From Glycomyces luteolus (lineage in GTDB: Bacteria > Actinomycetota > Actinomycetes > Mycobacteriales > Micromonosporaceae), in NCBI RefSeq assembly GCF_027622875.1, contig NZ_JAPZVP010000011.1, forward strand, positions 62,001-126,000: a stretch of DNA of 64,000 bases. The letters are read 5' to 3'. Position numbers and translations under genes: made by a program. Below are positions 7,871 to 16,698 of this stretch, in pieces (position 1 is the first letter of the stretch; each line of letters starts with the position of its first letter). A model generated the notes under the pieces. It was not told where the DNA came from. It worked only from the letters and a program-made list of their open reading frames with translations, and searched no databases.

Positions 7871-8857
7871 ATGAGCAAGCGCGTGACGATCCTCGATGTC
7901 GCCGCGGCGGCCGGAGTTTCACGGCAGACGGTGACGCGTGCGATGAACGACATGGGGGACATCAGCGAAGCCACGCGGCTGAAGGTGCTCGAGGCCGCCG
8001 GACGGCTCGGCTACCGGCCGAGCCGTTTCGCAAGGAACCTCGTCAACCGCCAGAAGACCCACGCGATGGGCCTCGTGGTCGCCTCCTTCCGCAACCCGTA
8101 CTACACCGACATCGCCGCGGACATGCTCTCGGTCGCCGGCGAGCGCGGCTGGCAGCTCATGATGGCCGCCTCCGAGGGCGAGCCCGCCGAAGCCGTGCAG
8201 CTCTTGTCTTCGGAGGTCGATGTGGTGGTCGGGCACTTCGAGGCCACCCCCGCCCTGGTGAAGGCCGCCGGCGCCCTGCCGCTGGTCTGCCTAGAATCGG
8301 CGAGCGACATGCCGGGGGTCCACTCAGTCCAGATCGACATCGAGTCCGGGATAGTCGACGCGGTCCAGGCACTGCGTGAACGCGGTGTCCGCCGGTTCGG
8401 CATGGTCGACTCGGGCTACTCCGTGCAGGTCCGCGGCGTCTACGAGCCCACGCCGAAGCGGGAGTGGTTCGAAGCGGCGGTGGGCGCCGAGCTCACCGGC
8501 GTCATCGTGGGGGAGGAGACGATCTCCGGCGGCGGCCGCGCGTTCGCGGACCTCATGCGGATGCACCCGGACACCGAGGCCGTGCTCATGTTCAACGACC
8601 TCATGGCACTGGGAGCGGTCCAGAACGCGCATGCCACCGCTATCGAGGTCCCCGGAGACGTCCGGATCATCGGCGTCGACGGCCTGGCCCTCGGGGAAGC
8701 GGTCGACCCGAAACTCACCTCCATCTCCCTCGACCGTCACGAGCTGGCGTCGAAGACCTTCGACATCGTCGAGATCCTGGCGAAGGCCGATTTCGCCCAG
8801 CTCGACCCGATTCATCGCACTGTGCCCTCCATGATTCTGTGGCGCGAGTCCGCCTGA
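7871..8857 (+). CDS. LacI-family transcriptional regulator of the polysaccharide locus
   Basis: The protein is 328 residues. The N-terminal LacI helix-turn-helix and hinge occupy residues 1-55 (VTILDVAAAAGVSRQTVTRAMND…RLKVLEAAGRLGYRPSRFARNL), followed by a periplasmic-binding-protein-like sugar domain with the closing motif DVRIIGVDGLALG. Such proteins repress catabolic operons and release DNA on binding a sugar. ATG 7871 places the HTH at the N-terminus; the frame opens 21 bases earlier. Operators with the same core lie before this gene and before the transporter operon that follows. The inducer is probably an oligosaccharide taken up by that transporter. Confidence 0.9.
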   Translation: MSKRVTILDVAAAAGVSRQTVTRAMNDMGDISEATRLKVLEAAGRLGYRPSRFARNLVNRQKTHAMGLVVASFRNPYYTDIAADMLSVAGERGWQLMMAASEGEPAEAVQLLSSEVDVVVGHFEATPALVKAAGALPLVCLESASDMPGVHSVQIDIESGIVDAVQALRERGVRRFGMVDSGYSVQVRGVYEPTPKREWFEAAVGAELTGVIVGEETISGGGRAFADLMRMHPDTEAVLMFNDLMALGAVQNAHATAIEVPGDVRIIGVDGLALGEAVDPKLTSISLDRHELASKTFDIVEILAKADFAQLDPIHRTVPSMILWRESA

Positions 8858-8881
8858 GCTGAGATTCCTCGTTTCCGGCGC

Positions 8882-8943
8882 TTGACAAGATAGACCCCGG
8901 TCATTACCGTGAACCTTCACGGATTCACCGTGAAGGTTCACGG
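8882..8943 (+). promoter_or_regulatory. Transporter-operon promoter with double LacI operator
   Basis: TTGACA at 8882-8887 is a consensus -35 hexamer; at 17-base spacing the -10 position (about 8905-8910) runs into the first operator. CCGTGAACCTTCACGG (8907-8922) and CCGTGAAGGTTCACGG (8928-8943) are separated by ATTCA. Each is nearly symmetric and each is the exact reverse complement of the other. Binding would cover the -10 and start-site region. Confidence 0.85.
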
Positions 8944-8962
8944 AACGATTCGCGAAGGAGCG

Positions 8963-9028
8963 ATGGTGCAGGTCATGAACGGGGAGCGCCGCCATACGGT
9001 GCACAGGACATCGAGGGCGGATCGATGA
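8963..9028 (+). CDS. Putative 21-residue leader peptide coupled to the permease gene
   Basis: An ATG at 8963 is preceded by a strong GAAGGAG at 8954-8960 and opens a 21-codon frame (MVQVMNGERRHTVHRTSRADR) whose TGA (9026-9028) overlaps the ATG of the first permease gene (9025-9027). The permease start has no good ribosome site of its own, so the leader probably delivers ribosomes to it by translational coupling. The peptide is basic and has no recognised homologue. Confidence 0.5.
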   Translation: MVQVMNGERRHTVHRTSRADR

Positions 9029-9978
9029 CCGCGACGGTCGAGGCGCGGACGGCCGCGGAGCTTCGTGGGCGCCGTCGCGATACCCGCCGGCGGAATCTGC
9101 GCCGGCATTGGCAGTTGTACGTGCTGCTGGTGCTTCCGGTGGCGTACTTCGTGGTGTTCCAGTACATCCCGATGGCGAACAACGTGATCGCGTTCAAGGA
9201 CTACAACGTGGTCGACGGGATCTGGGGCAGCCCTTGGGCGGGACTGGAGCACTTCGAGCGGTTCTTCGCCAACCCGGTCGCCTGGGACCTGATCCGCAAC
9301 ACGCTGATGCTGAGCCTCTACGGCTTCCTGGCCGGGTTCCCGATTCCGATTCTGCTGGCGTTGGCGCTCAACGAGGTTCGGGTCCGGTTCTTCAAGCGCA
9401 CCGTCCAGATGGTGACCTACGCGCCGCACTTCATCTCGACGGTGATCGTGGTATCGATGCTGATCCTGATCTTCTCGCCCCGGATCGGATTCATGGCGAA
9501 CTTCCTGGGGTTCTTCGGGATGGACTCGAACCTGCTCGCTGACCCAGACGCGTTCCGCAGTGTGTATGTCTGGAGCGACATCTGGCAGTCGGCCGGCTAC
9601 TCGGCGATCATCTACATGGCCGCGCTGGCGGGGATCGATCCGACTCTGTACGAGGCCGCGAAGCTGGATGGCGCCAGTCGCCTGCAGAAGATCTGGCATG
9701 TCGACCTGCCGGGCATCGCACCCACGGTCGTCGTGGTGATGATCCTGAGCGTCGGCAGTGTCATGGCGATCGGGTTCGAGAAGGCGTTCCTGCTGCAGAA
9801 CCCGCTGAATCTCTCGCAGTCGGAGATCATCGCGACCTACACGTACAAGATCGGCCTGCTCAACGCCGACTTCAGCCTGGCGACGGCGATCGGGCTGTTC
9901 AACTCCGTCATCAACCTCGTCCTCCTCCTTGCGGTCAACACCGTCTCCAAACGCGTGACCGGCAACGGCCTGTGGTGA
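9025..9978 (+). CDS. Carbohydrate ABC transporter permease (YteP/LplB type)
   Basis: The protein is 317 residues with six predicted membrane segments after a basic N-terminus (RRRDTRRRNLRRH). The ATPase-contacting EAA loop is present (YEAAKLDGASRLQKIWHVDLPGI). The short form and sequence are of the CUT1 subgroup containing YteP/LplB, which imports plant cell-wall oligosaccharides in Bacillus. The gene overlaps the leader ORF and is followed 14 bases later by the second permease and then the binding protein. No ATPase gene is in the locus, as is usual for this subgroup, which shares an MsmX/MsiK-type ATPase encoded elsewhere. Confidence 0.9.
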   Translation: MTATVEARTAAELRGRRRDTRRRNLRRHWQLYVLLVLPVAYFVVFQYIPMANNVIAFKDYNVVDGIWGSPWAGLEHFERFFANPVAWDLIRNTLMLSLYGFLAGFPIPILLALALNEVRVRFFKRTVQMVTYAPHFISTVIVVSMLILIFSPRIGFMANFLGFFGMDSNLLADPDAFRSVYVWSDIWQSAGYSAIIYMAALAGIDPTLYEAAKLDGASRLQKIWHVDLPGIAPTVVVVMILSVGSVMAIGFEKAFLLQNPLNLSQSEIIATYTYKIGLLNADFSLATAIGLFNSVINLVLLLAVNTVSKRVTGNGLW

Positions 9979-9992
9979 AGGGAGCCCCTGCA

Positions 9993-10958
9993 ATGACACT
10001 CACAACCGCCGCCCGGGCCGGGTCCGCGACCGAATCCCCGGAAGCCAAGGCCCGCAGGCCGAAGCGCCGCCGCGCCCCTCAGGTGCAGGACACTCCTGCC
10101 GACCGGATCTTCATGGTGGGCGTCTACATCCTGTTGACCACGTTCCTGCTGATCGTGCTCGTGCCGCTGATCAACATCGTGGCCAGCTCCTTCTCCAGCC
10201 CCGCGGCGGTGTCGGGCGGCCGGGTGTTCCTGTGGCCGGTCGACTTCACGCTCATCGGCTACGAGGCGGTCCTGTCGAATGAGGACATCCTCACCGGTTT
10301 CGGCAACTCGCTCTTCTATGCCGTAGTGGGGACCTTGGTGAGCATCACCCTCACTGTGATGATCGCCTACCCCCTCTCACGGGCTGAACTCGTGGGCCGG
10401 AAGGTCCTCATCGGCGGGGTCCTGTTCACGATGCTGTTCTCGGGCGGGCTGATCCCGACCTACATGGTCGTCCGGGCCCTCGGGCTGCTGGACACCCGCT
10501 GGGCGATCATCATCCCGGCCGCGATCGGGGCCTGGCAGGTGCTCATCGCGATGACGTTCTTCCGCTCCTCGATCCCGGCCGAGCTGTACGAGGCCGCGCA
10601 GCTCGACGGCGCTTCGGACTTCCGGTTCCTGTGGTCGGTCGTGCTGCCCTTGTCGAAACCGCTGCTGGCGGTCATCGCGCTCATGTACGGCATCGGGCAG
10701 TGGAACTCCTACTTCAGCGCCCTGATCTACCTGCGTAGTGAAGAGCTGTATCCGCTCCAGCTGGTATTGCGGAACATCTTGGTGCTGAACAACAACAGCG
10801 GCGGATCGGATCTGGCGAACCAGATGGCGGCCGAGCAGATGGCCGACCTCATGAAGTTCTCCCTGATCGTCATCTCCACCGTCCCAGTGCTGCTCGTGTA
10901 CCCGTTCGTGGCTCGGCACTTCACCAAGGGCGTGATGCTCGGCTCCGTCAAGGGCTAG
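9993..10958 (+). CDS. Carbohydrate ABC transporter permease (YtcP type)
   Basis: The protein is 321 residues. After a basic cytoplasmic start (KARRPKRRRAPQ) it has six membrane segments and the EAA loop (YEAAQLDGASDFRFLWSVVLPLSKP). It belongs to the YtcP group that pairs with YteP-like permeases. ATG 9993 has AAGGGAG at 9978-9984; the open frame begins earlier but overlaps the previous gene. It forms the channel with the preceding permease. Confidence 0.9.
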   Translation: MTLTTAARAGSATESPEAKARRPKRRRAPQVQDTPADRIFMVGVYILLTTFLLIVLVPLINIVASSFSSPAAVSGGRVFLWPVDFTLIGYEAVLSNEDILTGFGNSLFYAVVGTLVSITLTVMIAYPLSRAELVGRKVLIGGVLFTMLFSGGLIPTYMVVRALGLLDTRWAIIIPAAIGAWQVLIAMTFFRSSIPAELYEAAQLDGASDFRFLWSVVLPLSKPLLAVIALMYGIGQWNSYFSALIYLRSEELYPLQLVLRNILVLNNNSGGSDLANQMAAEQMADLMKFSLIVISTVPVLLVYPFVARHFTKGVMLGSVKG

Positions 10959-11022
10959 TGCACCCGCCTCCCAAGGTTCTCCCCTCAAAGCCCATCAACT
11001 CCTCAATGAAAGGCAGTCAACG

Positions 11023-12660
11023 ATGACCAGCAGATTCACCCGAGCGGCAGCGGCCGGAGCGGCGCTCGCCGTGTCGGCCAGCGCGTTCGCCGCGTGCTCC
11101 TCGGAGCCGGAGACCACTCCGGACGACGTGATCACCATCTTCGCGCCCGAGAACGCCGACATGGACATGGACAGCAACGCGTTCACCAAGGTGATCGAGG
11201 AGAAGTTCGACGTCGACCTCCAGTTCGAGACGACCACCTACGACGGTGCCGCCGCGGGCGAGAAGCGCCAGATCTCCCTCGCCAGCGGGGACTACCCGGA
11301 CGCTTACATGATGATTCCGTGGGTCGACCAGTTCAACAACGACGAGCTGCTGGAGCTCGGCGGCCAGGGCGTGATCGTGCCGCTCGACGACCTGATCGGC
11401 GAGGACACCCCGAACATCGCCGCCGCGTTCGAGGACGAGCCCGACTTCAAGAACGCTGCGACGGCATCGGACGGCAAGATCTGGGGCCTGCCCCAGTGGA
11501 ACGAGTGCTTCCACTGCTCGTACGGCACGAAGCTGTGGATGAACTCGGCCTGGCTCGAGGCGCTGAACCTCCAGCAGCCGACCACGCCCGAGGAACTGCG
11601 CACGGTACTCGAGGCCTTCAAGACCCAGGACCCCAACGGGAACGGCAAGGCCGACGAGATCCCGCTCTCCAGCAACGTCGGCGGCACGCTCCTGCCGTAC
11701 CTGATGAACCCGTTCATCTACACCTCGGGATTCAACGCCGAGGGCACCACTCCGGCATCGCTCGCGGCCGTCAACGGCGAGGTCGTGCTGCAGCCGACTC
11801 GCGACGAATGGCGGACCGCCATCGAGTACGTCAACTCCCTGTACGAGGACGGCCTCATCGACGAGGCGGCGTTCACGCAGAACGGCGAGGCGCTCTACGC
11901 CAAGGGCAACAGCGCCGAAGGCGTGATCCTCGGATCGGTCTCCATCCTGCACCCCGCGGCCTTCGTCGACCTCGCCGCCGCTGACGGCCGCGCCAACCAG
12001 TACGACGCGGTCCCGCCGCTGACCGGACCGAACGGCAGCGACACGTCCTGGGGCGGCTCCGGCGGCGCCGCCGGAGCTTCGTTCGTGATCACCAACCGGG
12101 CCAGCGAGGCCAAGCAGAAGAAGCTCATGCAGATCATGGACTTCATCTTCTCGACCGAGGGTCACATCCAGGGCGAGTTCGGCGTCGAAGGCGTCAACTG
12201 GGAAGGCCCGGGGGACGACGACGTCGCTCTCGACGAGTCCATGGAGCCGCTCTACGAGATGCTCGCGGCACCGGAGGCCGTGAACAACGCCTGGGGCGCG
12301 ATGACGCAGTACTTCAGCGACGAGACGTTCCGCGGCAGCCAGATCGTCGGCACCGACATCTACACCCAGTCCGGCTACGAGCGCCGCCTGTTCGAGGCCA
12401 CGAAGCTCTACGAGGGGCACGAGTCCGACGAGGCGTTCCCGCACTGGGACGTCCCGATCACCGGTGACGCGGCCACGGAGCTCGCGACGATCCAGACCAA
12501 TGTGGAGAGCTTCGTCATCCAGGCGTCGGCGGAGTTCGCGACCGGCAGCCGCGACATCGAGAGCGACGAGGACTGGGCCGAGTTCCAGCAGAACCTGACC
12601 GACCTCGGCGCCGACCGCTACGTCGAGATCTACCAACAGGCCTGGGACGAAACCAAGTAG
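11023..12660 (+). CDS. Extracellular solute-binding lipoprotein (YtcQ/LipO type)
   Basis: The protein is 545 residues. A lipoprotein signal peptide ends in the lipobox AFAAC (Cys about residue 26), followed by an acidic linker and a long type-I solute-binding domain of the size typical for YtcQ-like oligosaccharide receptors. A segment DPNGNGKADEIPL resembles the calcium-binding loop common in this subgroup. It would sit on the outer face of the membrane and deliver oligosaccharides to the two permeases. A perfect hairpin follows 17 bases after the stop. Confidence 0.9.
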   Translation: MTSRFTRAAAAGAALAVSASAFAACSSEPETTPDDVITIFAPENADMDMDSNAFTKVIEEKFDVDLQFETTTYDGAAAGEKRQISLASGDYPDAYMMIPWVDQFNNDELLELGGQGVIVPLDDLIGEDTPNIAAAFEDEPDFKNAATASDGKIWGLPQWNECFHCSYGTKLWMNSAWLEALNLQQPTTPEELRTVLEAFKTQDPNGNGKADEIPLSSNVGGTLLPYLMNPFIYTSGFNAEGTTPASLAAVNGEVVLQPTRDEWRTAIEYVNSLYEDGLIDEAAFTQNGEALYAKGNSAEGVILGSVSILHPAAFVDLAAADGRANQYDAVPPLTGPNGSDTSWGGSGGAAGASFVITNRASEAKQKKLMQIMDFIFSTEGHIQGEFGVEGVNWEGPGDDDVALDESMEPLYEMLAAPEAVNNAWGAMTQYFSDETFRGSQIVGTDIYTQSGYERRLFEATKLYEGHESDEAFPHWDVPITGDAATELATIQTNVESFVIQASAEFATGSRDIESDEDWAEFQQNLTDLGADRYVEIYQQAWDETK

Positions 12661-12676
12661 TCCCGCCGCATTCCGG

Positions 12677-12705
12677 GGCGGGCCGCACGCACCATGCGGC
12701 CCGCC
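12677..12705 (+). terminator. Perfect hairpin after the binding-protein gene
   Basis: GGCGGGCCGCA (12677-12687) pairs exactly with TGCGGCCCGCC (12695-12705) across a 7-base loop, with no T-run. In the middle of the operon it may act as a partial terminator or protect the upstream transporter mRNA from 3' decay. Confidence 0.7.
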
Positions 12706-12735
12706 TCCTGAACACCCATGTGCTGAGAGGTCCAC

Positions 12736-15162
12736 TTGATTCGCGAACAGCGCTTCATCAACGACGACTGGACGTTCGCCTTCGGCGAGCACCCCGGTGC
12801 GGAGGCCGAGGCTCCGGATCCGGAATGGTACGACGTCGGTCTGCCGCACTCATTCGACCTGCCGGACTTCCGCGAGCAGCGGTTCTACGTCGGCCACGGC
12901 TGCTACCGCCGCACCGTCGAGGTCCGTCCCGAGTGGATCGGGCACTGGATCGCCCTGGAGTTCCTCGGCGTCTTCCAGGCCGCCGAGGTCTACATCAACG
13001 GGCGCTTCATCGGACGCCACGAAGGCGGCTACACGCCATTCACAATGGACATCTCCAGTGCGGTGGTCGAGGGACTGAACGACGTGTTCGTCCGCGTCGA
13101 CAACCTCTGGAACCCGCGACTGGCGCCGCGCGCCGGCGATTACAGCTTCAACGGCGGCATCTACCGCGACGTGAGCCTCATCGTCGCCGACCGGGTGCGC
13201 ATCGACTGGTACGGCATCGGTGTCACCACACCCGAGGTGAGCCGTGAGCGCGCCGCAGTGGCCGCCTCCGTGGAGGTGGTCAACGACGAGCCTCGCCCGA
13301 TCCAGGTGAACGTCGCGGCGGTGCTTTCCGACCCCGAACGCTCGGTCGCGTCGCTGCCGACCGTGCGCCGCACGATCCCCGCCCGGTCTCGCGTGGTCGT
13401 TGAACTCGAAGGGGCCGTGGCGAACCCGATCCTGTGGCACCCCGACCAGCCGCACCGCTACAAGCTGACCGCCGCGGTCTCGGTCGACGGCATCGCCAGG
13501 GACTCCCAGCAGACCTCGTTCGGCTTCCGGTGGTTCGAGTTCACCGCCGACCGCGGCTTCTTCCTCAACGGCGAGCACCTCGACCTCCACGGCGCCAACG
13601 TCCACCAGAACCGGGGCGGCTGGGGCGATGCTGGAACGCGGGCGTCCATCCGCCGCGACGTCGCCATGATCAAAGACCTGGGGATGAACCTCATCCGCGG
13701 CTCTCACTACCCGCACCACCCTTACTTCGCAGAGGAATGCGACCGGCAAGGCCTGCTGTTCTGGTCCGAGCTCCACTTCTGGGGCATCGGCGGTGAGAAC
13801 GTCGAGGGCTTCTGGTTCGCCAGCGCCTACCCGATCGACGAGGCTGACGAACCGGACTTCGGGGAGAGCCTGCGCCGGGCCCTGCGCGAGATGATCCGCA
13901 CGCACCGCAACCACCCGAGCATCATCACCTGGAGCATCGGCAACGAGGCGTTCTTCAGCGATGACAAGGTGATCGGCAAGGCCAAGGCGCTCACGAGCGA
14001 GCTCGTGGCGCTCGCCAAGGGGCTTGACCCGACCCGCCCGGTGGCGGTCGGGGGCGCGCAGCGCAAGGGCTTCGACGTGCTCGGCGACATCGCCGGCTAC
14101 AACGGCGACGGCGCGGAGCTCTTCATGGACCCCGGTATCCCGAGCGTCGTCTCGGAATATCACGGCGTGCGCGGTGAGGGACCGGGGGAGTACGAAGTGG
14201 AGTGGGAGCACGGCGTCGAGGCCGACTACCCGTGGCGCTCAGGGAAGATCTTCTGGTGCGCGTTCCACTACAAGTCGATCGCGGACGGTGCCGGGCTGCA
14301 AGGCCTGGCCGACTACTGGCGGATGCCCCGGCGCTCCTATCACTGGTACCGCGAGCGGTTGCGCGGAATCGCCCCGCCCGTCTTCCCCGAGCCGGGCAGG
14401 GCGGTCGCGCTGCGGCTGACCTCCGACACCGAGACGATCCCGACCGACGGCACCGGCGATGCCCGGCTACTGGTCGAGCTGGTGGACGAGCACGGGATCC
14501 GTGTCGTCGACGACCGGGCCGTGCACTTCACCGTGGTCGAGGGCGAGGGCCTGTTCCCCTCCGGTCGGAGCATCACGCTCGGGCCTGAGTCCCACAGCCT
14601 GTGGGGCGGTGCGGGCGCGATCGAATTGCGCGCCTATGCGCCTGGGACGCAGCGCATCAGGGCGACCGCTGAAGGATTGACCGCCGCCGAACTGGTCCTG
14701 GCGGCGATTGGTCCGCGCAAGGCACCGCGTGCTTGGCGCCTGCCGCCGGCCGCGCCGTCCGTGGCCGAGCCGCCCAGCGGGCAGGGCGAGGCCTCGCTGG
14801 CCGCGTACCGGCCGGTCGCGGTGAGCAGCGCCGAGCCGGCGCATGAGGGCGGGAACGCCACGCTCACCGGGAGCGGCACGTATTGGCGGGCGGCCACTCG
14901 GGACCCGGGCGAATGGCTCGCCGCGGACCTCGAGTTCCCGTACGAGATCAAGCGGGTCGAGGTCGTCTTCGCCGAGCCGCCCGCGCATCCGTGGACGGTC
15001 GAGACGAGTGTCGACGGGCGCGACTTCGAACGCGTGCACCGCGGCGAGCCCGAATCCCAGGCGCTCTCGGCGTACCTGGCGTTTCCGGCGCGGACCGCCC
15101 GGCTCGTGCGGATCTCCTTCCCTGAGAAGCCGATCGACGTGGAGGAGCTCCGCGTGTACTGA
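12736..15162 (+). CDS. Glycoside hydrolase family 2 enzyme
   Basis: The protein is 808 residues with no signal peptide, so it is probably cytoplasmic. It has the GH2 order: sugar-binding jelly roll (about 1-150), immunoglobulin-like domain (about 160-265) and TIM barrel (about 270-560) with catalytic acid/base E404 in WSIGNEAFF and nucleophile E474 in VVSEYHG. After these come an Ig-like region and a C-terminal discoidin-like module (about 670-808, ending PIDVEELRVY). The family includes beta-galactosidases, beta-glucuronidases and related exo-enzymes; which activity applies here is not resolved. TTG 12736 is chosen for GAGAGG five bases upstream. It probably trims imported oligosaccharides. 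Confidence 0.88.
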   Translation: MIREQRFINDDWTFAFGEHPGAEAEAPDPEWYDVGLPHSFDLPDFREQRFYVGHGCYRRTVEVRPEWIGHWIALEFLGVFQAAEVYINGRFIGRHEGGYTPFTMDISSAVVEGLNDVFVRVDNLWNPRLAPRAGDYSFNGGIYRDVSLIVADRVRIDWYGIGVTTPEVSRERAAVAASVEVVNDEPRPIQVNVAAVLSDPERSVASLPTVRRTIPARSRVVVELEGAVANPILWHPDQPHRYKLTAAVSVDGIARDSQQTSFGFRWFEFTADRGFFLNGEHLDLHGANVHQNRGGWGDAGTRASIRRDVAMIKDLGMNLIRGSHYPHHPYFAEECDRQGLLFWSELHFWGIGGENVEGFWFASAYPIDEADEPDFGESLRRALREMIRTHRNHPSIITWSIGNEAFFSDDKVIGKAKALTSELVALAKGLDPTRPVAVGGAQRKGFDVLGDIAGYNGDGAELFMDPGIPSVVSEYHGVRGEGPGEYEVEWEHGVEADYPWRSGKIFWCAFHYKSIADGAGLQGLADYWRMPRRSYHWYRERLRGIAPPVFPEPGRAVALRLTSDTETIPTDGTGDARLLVELVDEHGIRVVDDRAVHFTVVEGEGLFPSGRSITLGPESHSLWGGAGAIELRAYAPGTQRIRATAEGLTAAELVLAAIGPRKAPRAWRLPPAAPSVAEPPSGQGEASLAAYRPVAVSSAEPAHEGGNATLTGSGTYWRAATRDPGEWLAADLEFPYEIKRVEVVFAEPPAHPWTVETSVDGRDFERVHRGEPESQALSAYLAFPARTARLVRISFPEKPIDVEELRVY

Positions 15163-15183
15163 GGTCCGCCCAAAGCTCCGAGC

Positions 15184-15213
15184 AGGGGCGGGGGAGTCTC
15201 GGCCCCCGTCCCT
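15184..15213 (+). terminator. Hairpin after the GH2 gene
   Basis: AGGGGCGGGGG (15184-15194) pairs with CCCCCGTCCCT (15203-15213) with one mismatch across 8 bases. It lies 22 bases after the GH2 stop and before a separate promoter for the lyase gene. Confidence 0.55.
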
Positions 15214-15252
15214 GATCGGGTGTGCGGAAATGTCGAGTATCGGATTTTTTCA

Positions 15253-15319
15253 TTGAAAGATGGAGATATGTTGTGCTACAATGATGTGGACGGGACACGT
15301 TCCAACATGAACCGTCACG
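15253..15319 (+). promoter_or_regulatory. Lyase-gene promoter with degenerate LacI operator
   Basis: TTGAAA (15253-15258) and TACAAT (15277-15282), 18 bases apart in an AT-rich patch, form the best-looking promoter in the locus. CATGAACCGTCACG at 15306-15319, just past the expected start of transcription, matches the upstream operator CGTGAACCTTCACG at 12 of 14 positions. The secreted enzymes thus seem to form their own transcription unit under the same regulator. Confidence 0.6.
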
Positions 15320-15372
15320 AGTTCGCGGTGGCATTCCCCGGCATCGCACACCGCATGGCGCAAAGGAGCTCC

Positions 15373-16596
15373 ATGCTCATCGGACAACAGGATCAACCCC
15401 GCCCGCGCGCGGGCCTCAACCGCCGCAACCTCATCAGAGGCGCGGTGGCCGCGGGCGGCATCGCCGCCCTCGGCGCCCCCGGCACCGCCTACGCCCAGAA
15501 CGGCGTCCACCCCGGCATGCTCCACACGCAAGCCGACCTCGACCGCATGCGCCAGAAGGTCTACGCCAGGGAAGAGCCCTGGATCTCCGGCTGGAACCGG
15601 CTCATCGCGAACAGCCACTCCTGGCCCGGCTGGACCCCGCGGCCGGTGGCGACGGTGGTCCGCGGGGGCGGCACAGGCGAGAACTACTCGCTGCTCTACA
15701 ACGACATGCACGCCGCCTACCAGAACGCGCTGCGCTCGAGGATCCAGAACAACACCGCCCACCGCGACACGGCCGTCAACATCCTCAACGCCTGGTCCGG
15801 CACGCTCCAGGAGATCACCGGAAGCGCCGACCGCTGGCTGGCCGCCGGCATCTACGGCTACCAGGCGGCGAACGCGGCGGAGCTGGTCCGCGACGCCCCC
15901 GGCTTCGACCGCGGGCGCTTCCAATCGATGCTGCGGAACATCTTCTACCCGATGAACGAGGACTTCCTCGTGCGCCACAACGGCGCCTGCATCACCAACT
16001 ACTGGGCCAACTGGGACCTGTGCAGCATGGCCTCGATCATGGCGATCGGGATCTTCAACGACGACGACGCGCTGTTCGACCGGGCCGTCGACTACTTCTG
16101 GAACGGCGCGGGCAACGGGTCGATCAAGAACGCGATCCCGTTCATCCACGGCGCCCTCGCCCAATGGCAGGAATCGGGCCGGGACCAGGGGCACTCCATG
16201 ATGGGCATGGGCCTGATGGGCTCGATCATGGAGATGGCCTGGAACCAGGGTGTCGACCTGTACTCCGCCCGCGACCACGCCTTCGCCCGGACGGCCGACT
16301 ACGTGGCCCGCTACAACCTCGGCTACGACGGCCTCCCGTTCACGAAGTACACGTGGGGCTCCGGTGTCAACTGCAGCTACAACGAGCACACGGTGATGGG
16401 CGCGGGCGGGCGCGGCCAGGCCCGGCCGGTGTGGGCGCGCGTCTACGGCCACTACATCTCGCGGTGGGGCTTCACCCTGCCCAACCTGAAGCAGATGGTC
16501 GAGCAGAGCGGCGCCGAGGGCGGCGGCGGCGATTACGGCACCACCTCCGGCGGCTTCGACGACCTCGGATTCGGGACGCTCACGCACTCGCGCTGA
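15373..16596 (+). CDS. Secreted alginate-lyase-superfamily protein
   Basis: The protein is 407 residues with a Tat signal (NRRNLIRGA, alanine-rich core, AYAQN cleavage region). The mature protein begins HPGMLHTQADLDRMRQKV, a pattern seen at the start of actinobacterial Alginate_lyase (alpha/alpha-toroid) proteins, and continues through an all-helical domain containing NYWANWDLCS and GRDQGH motifs. Such proteins cleave uronic-acid polysaccharides by beta-elimination; a PL38-like glucuronan or alginate lyase is one possibility. ATG 15373 is chosen with AAAGGAG at 15362-15368; ATG 15355 is an alternative. The lyase domain in the protein two genes downstream is a divergent paralogue. Confidence 0.8.
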   Translation: MLIGQQDQPRPRAGLNRRNLIRGAVAAGGIAALGAPGTAYAQNGVHPGMLHTQADLDRMRQKVYAREEPWISGWNRLIANSHSWPGWTPRPVATVVRGGGTGENYSLLYNDMHAAYQNALRSRIQNNTAHRDTAVNILNAWSGTLQEITGSADRWLAAGIYGYQAANAAELVRDAPGFDRGRFQSMLRNIFYPMNEDFLVRHNGACITNYWANWDLCSMASIMAIGIFNDDDALFDRAVDYFWNGAGNGSIKNAIPFIHGALAQWQESGRDQGHSMMGMGLMGSIMEMAWNQGVDLYSARDHAFARTADYVARYNLGYDGLPFTKYTWGSGVNCSYNEHTVMGAGGRGQARPVWARVYGHYISRWGFTLPNLKQMVEQSGAEGGGGDYGTTSGGFDDLGFGTLTHSR

Positions 16597-16638
16597 CCTC
16601 TGGGATCCGCCTCCAGCGGCGTTCGGCCGCGACCACAG

Positions 16639-16665
16639 GCGGGGCCGGAACCGTTCCGGCCCCGC
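16639..16665 (+). terminator. Perfect hairpin between the first lyase and GH28-like genes
   Basis: GCGGGGCCGGAA (16639-16650) pairs exactly with TTCCGGCCCCGC (16654-16665) around a 3-base loop. It follows the first lyase gene and resembles the other hairpins in this locus. Confidence 0.7.
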
Positions 16666-16698
16666 GACCTTCCCTTCCCTTGCAACGAATGAGGAACC

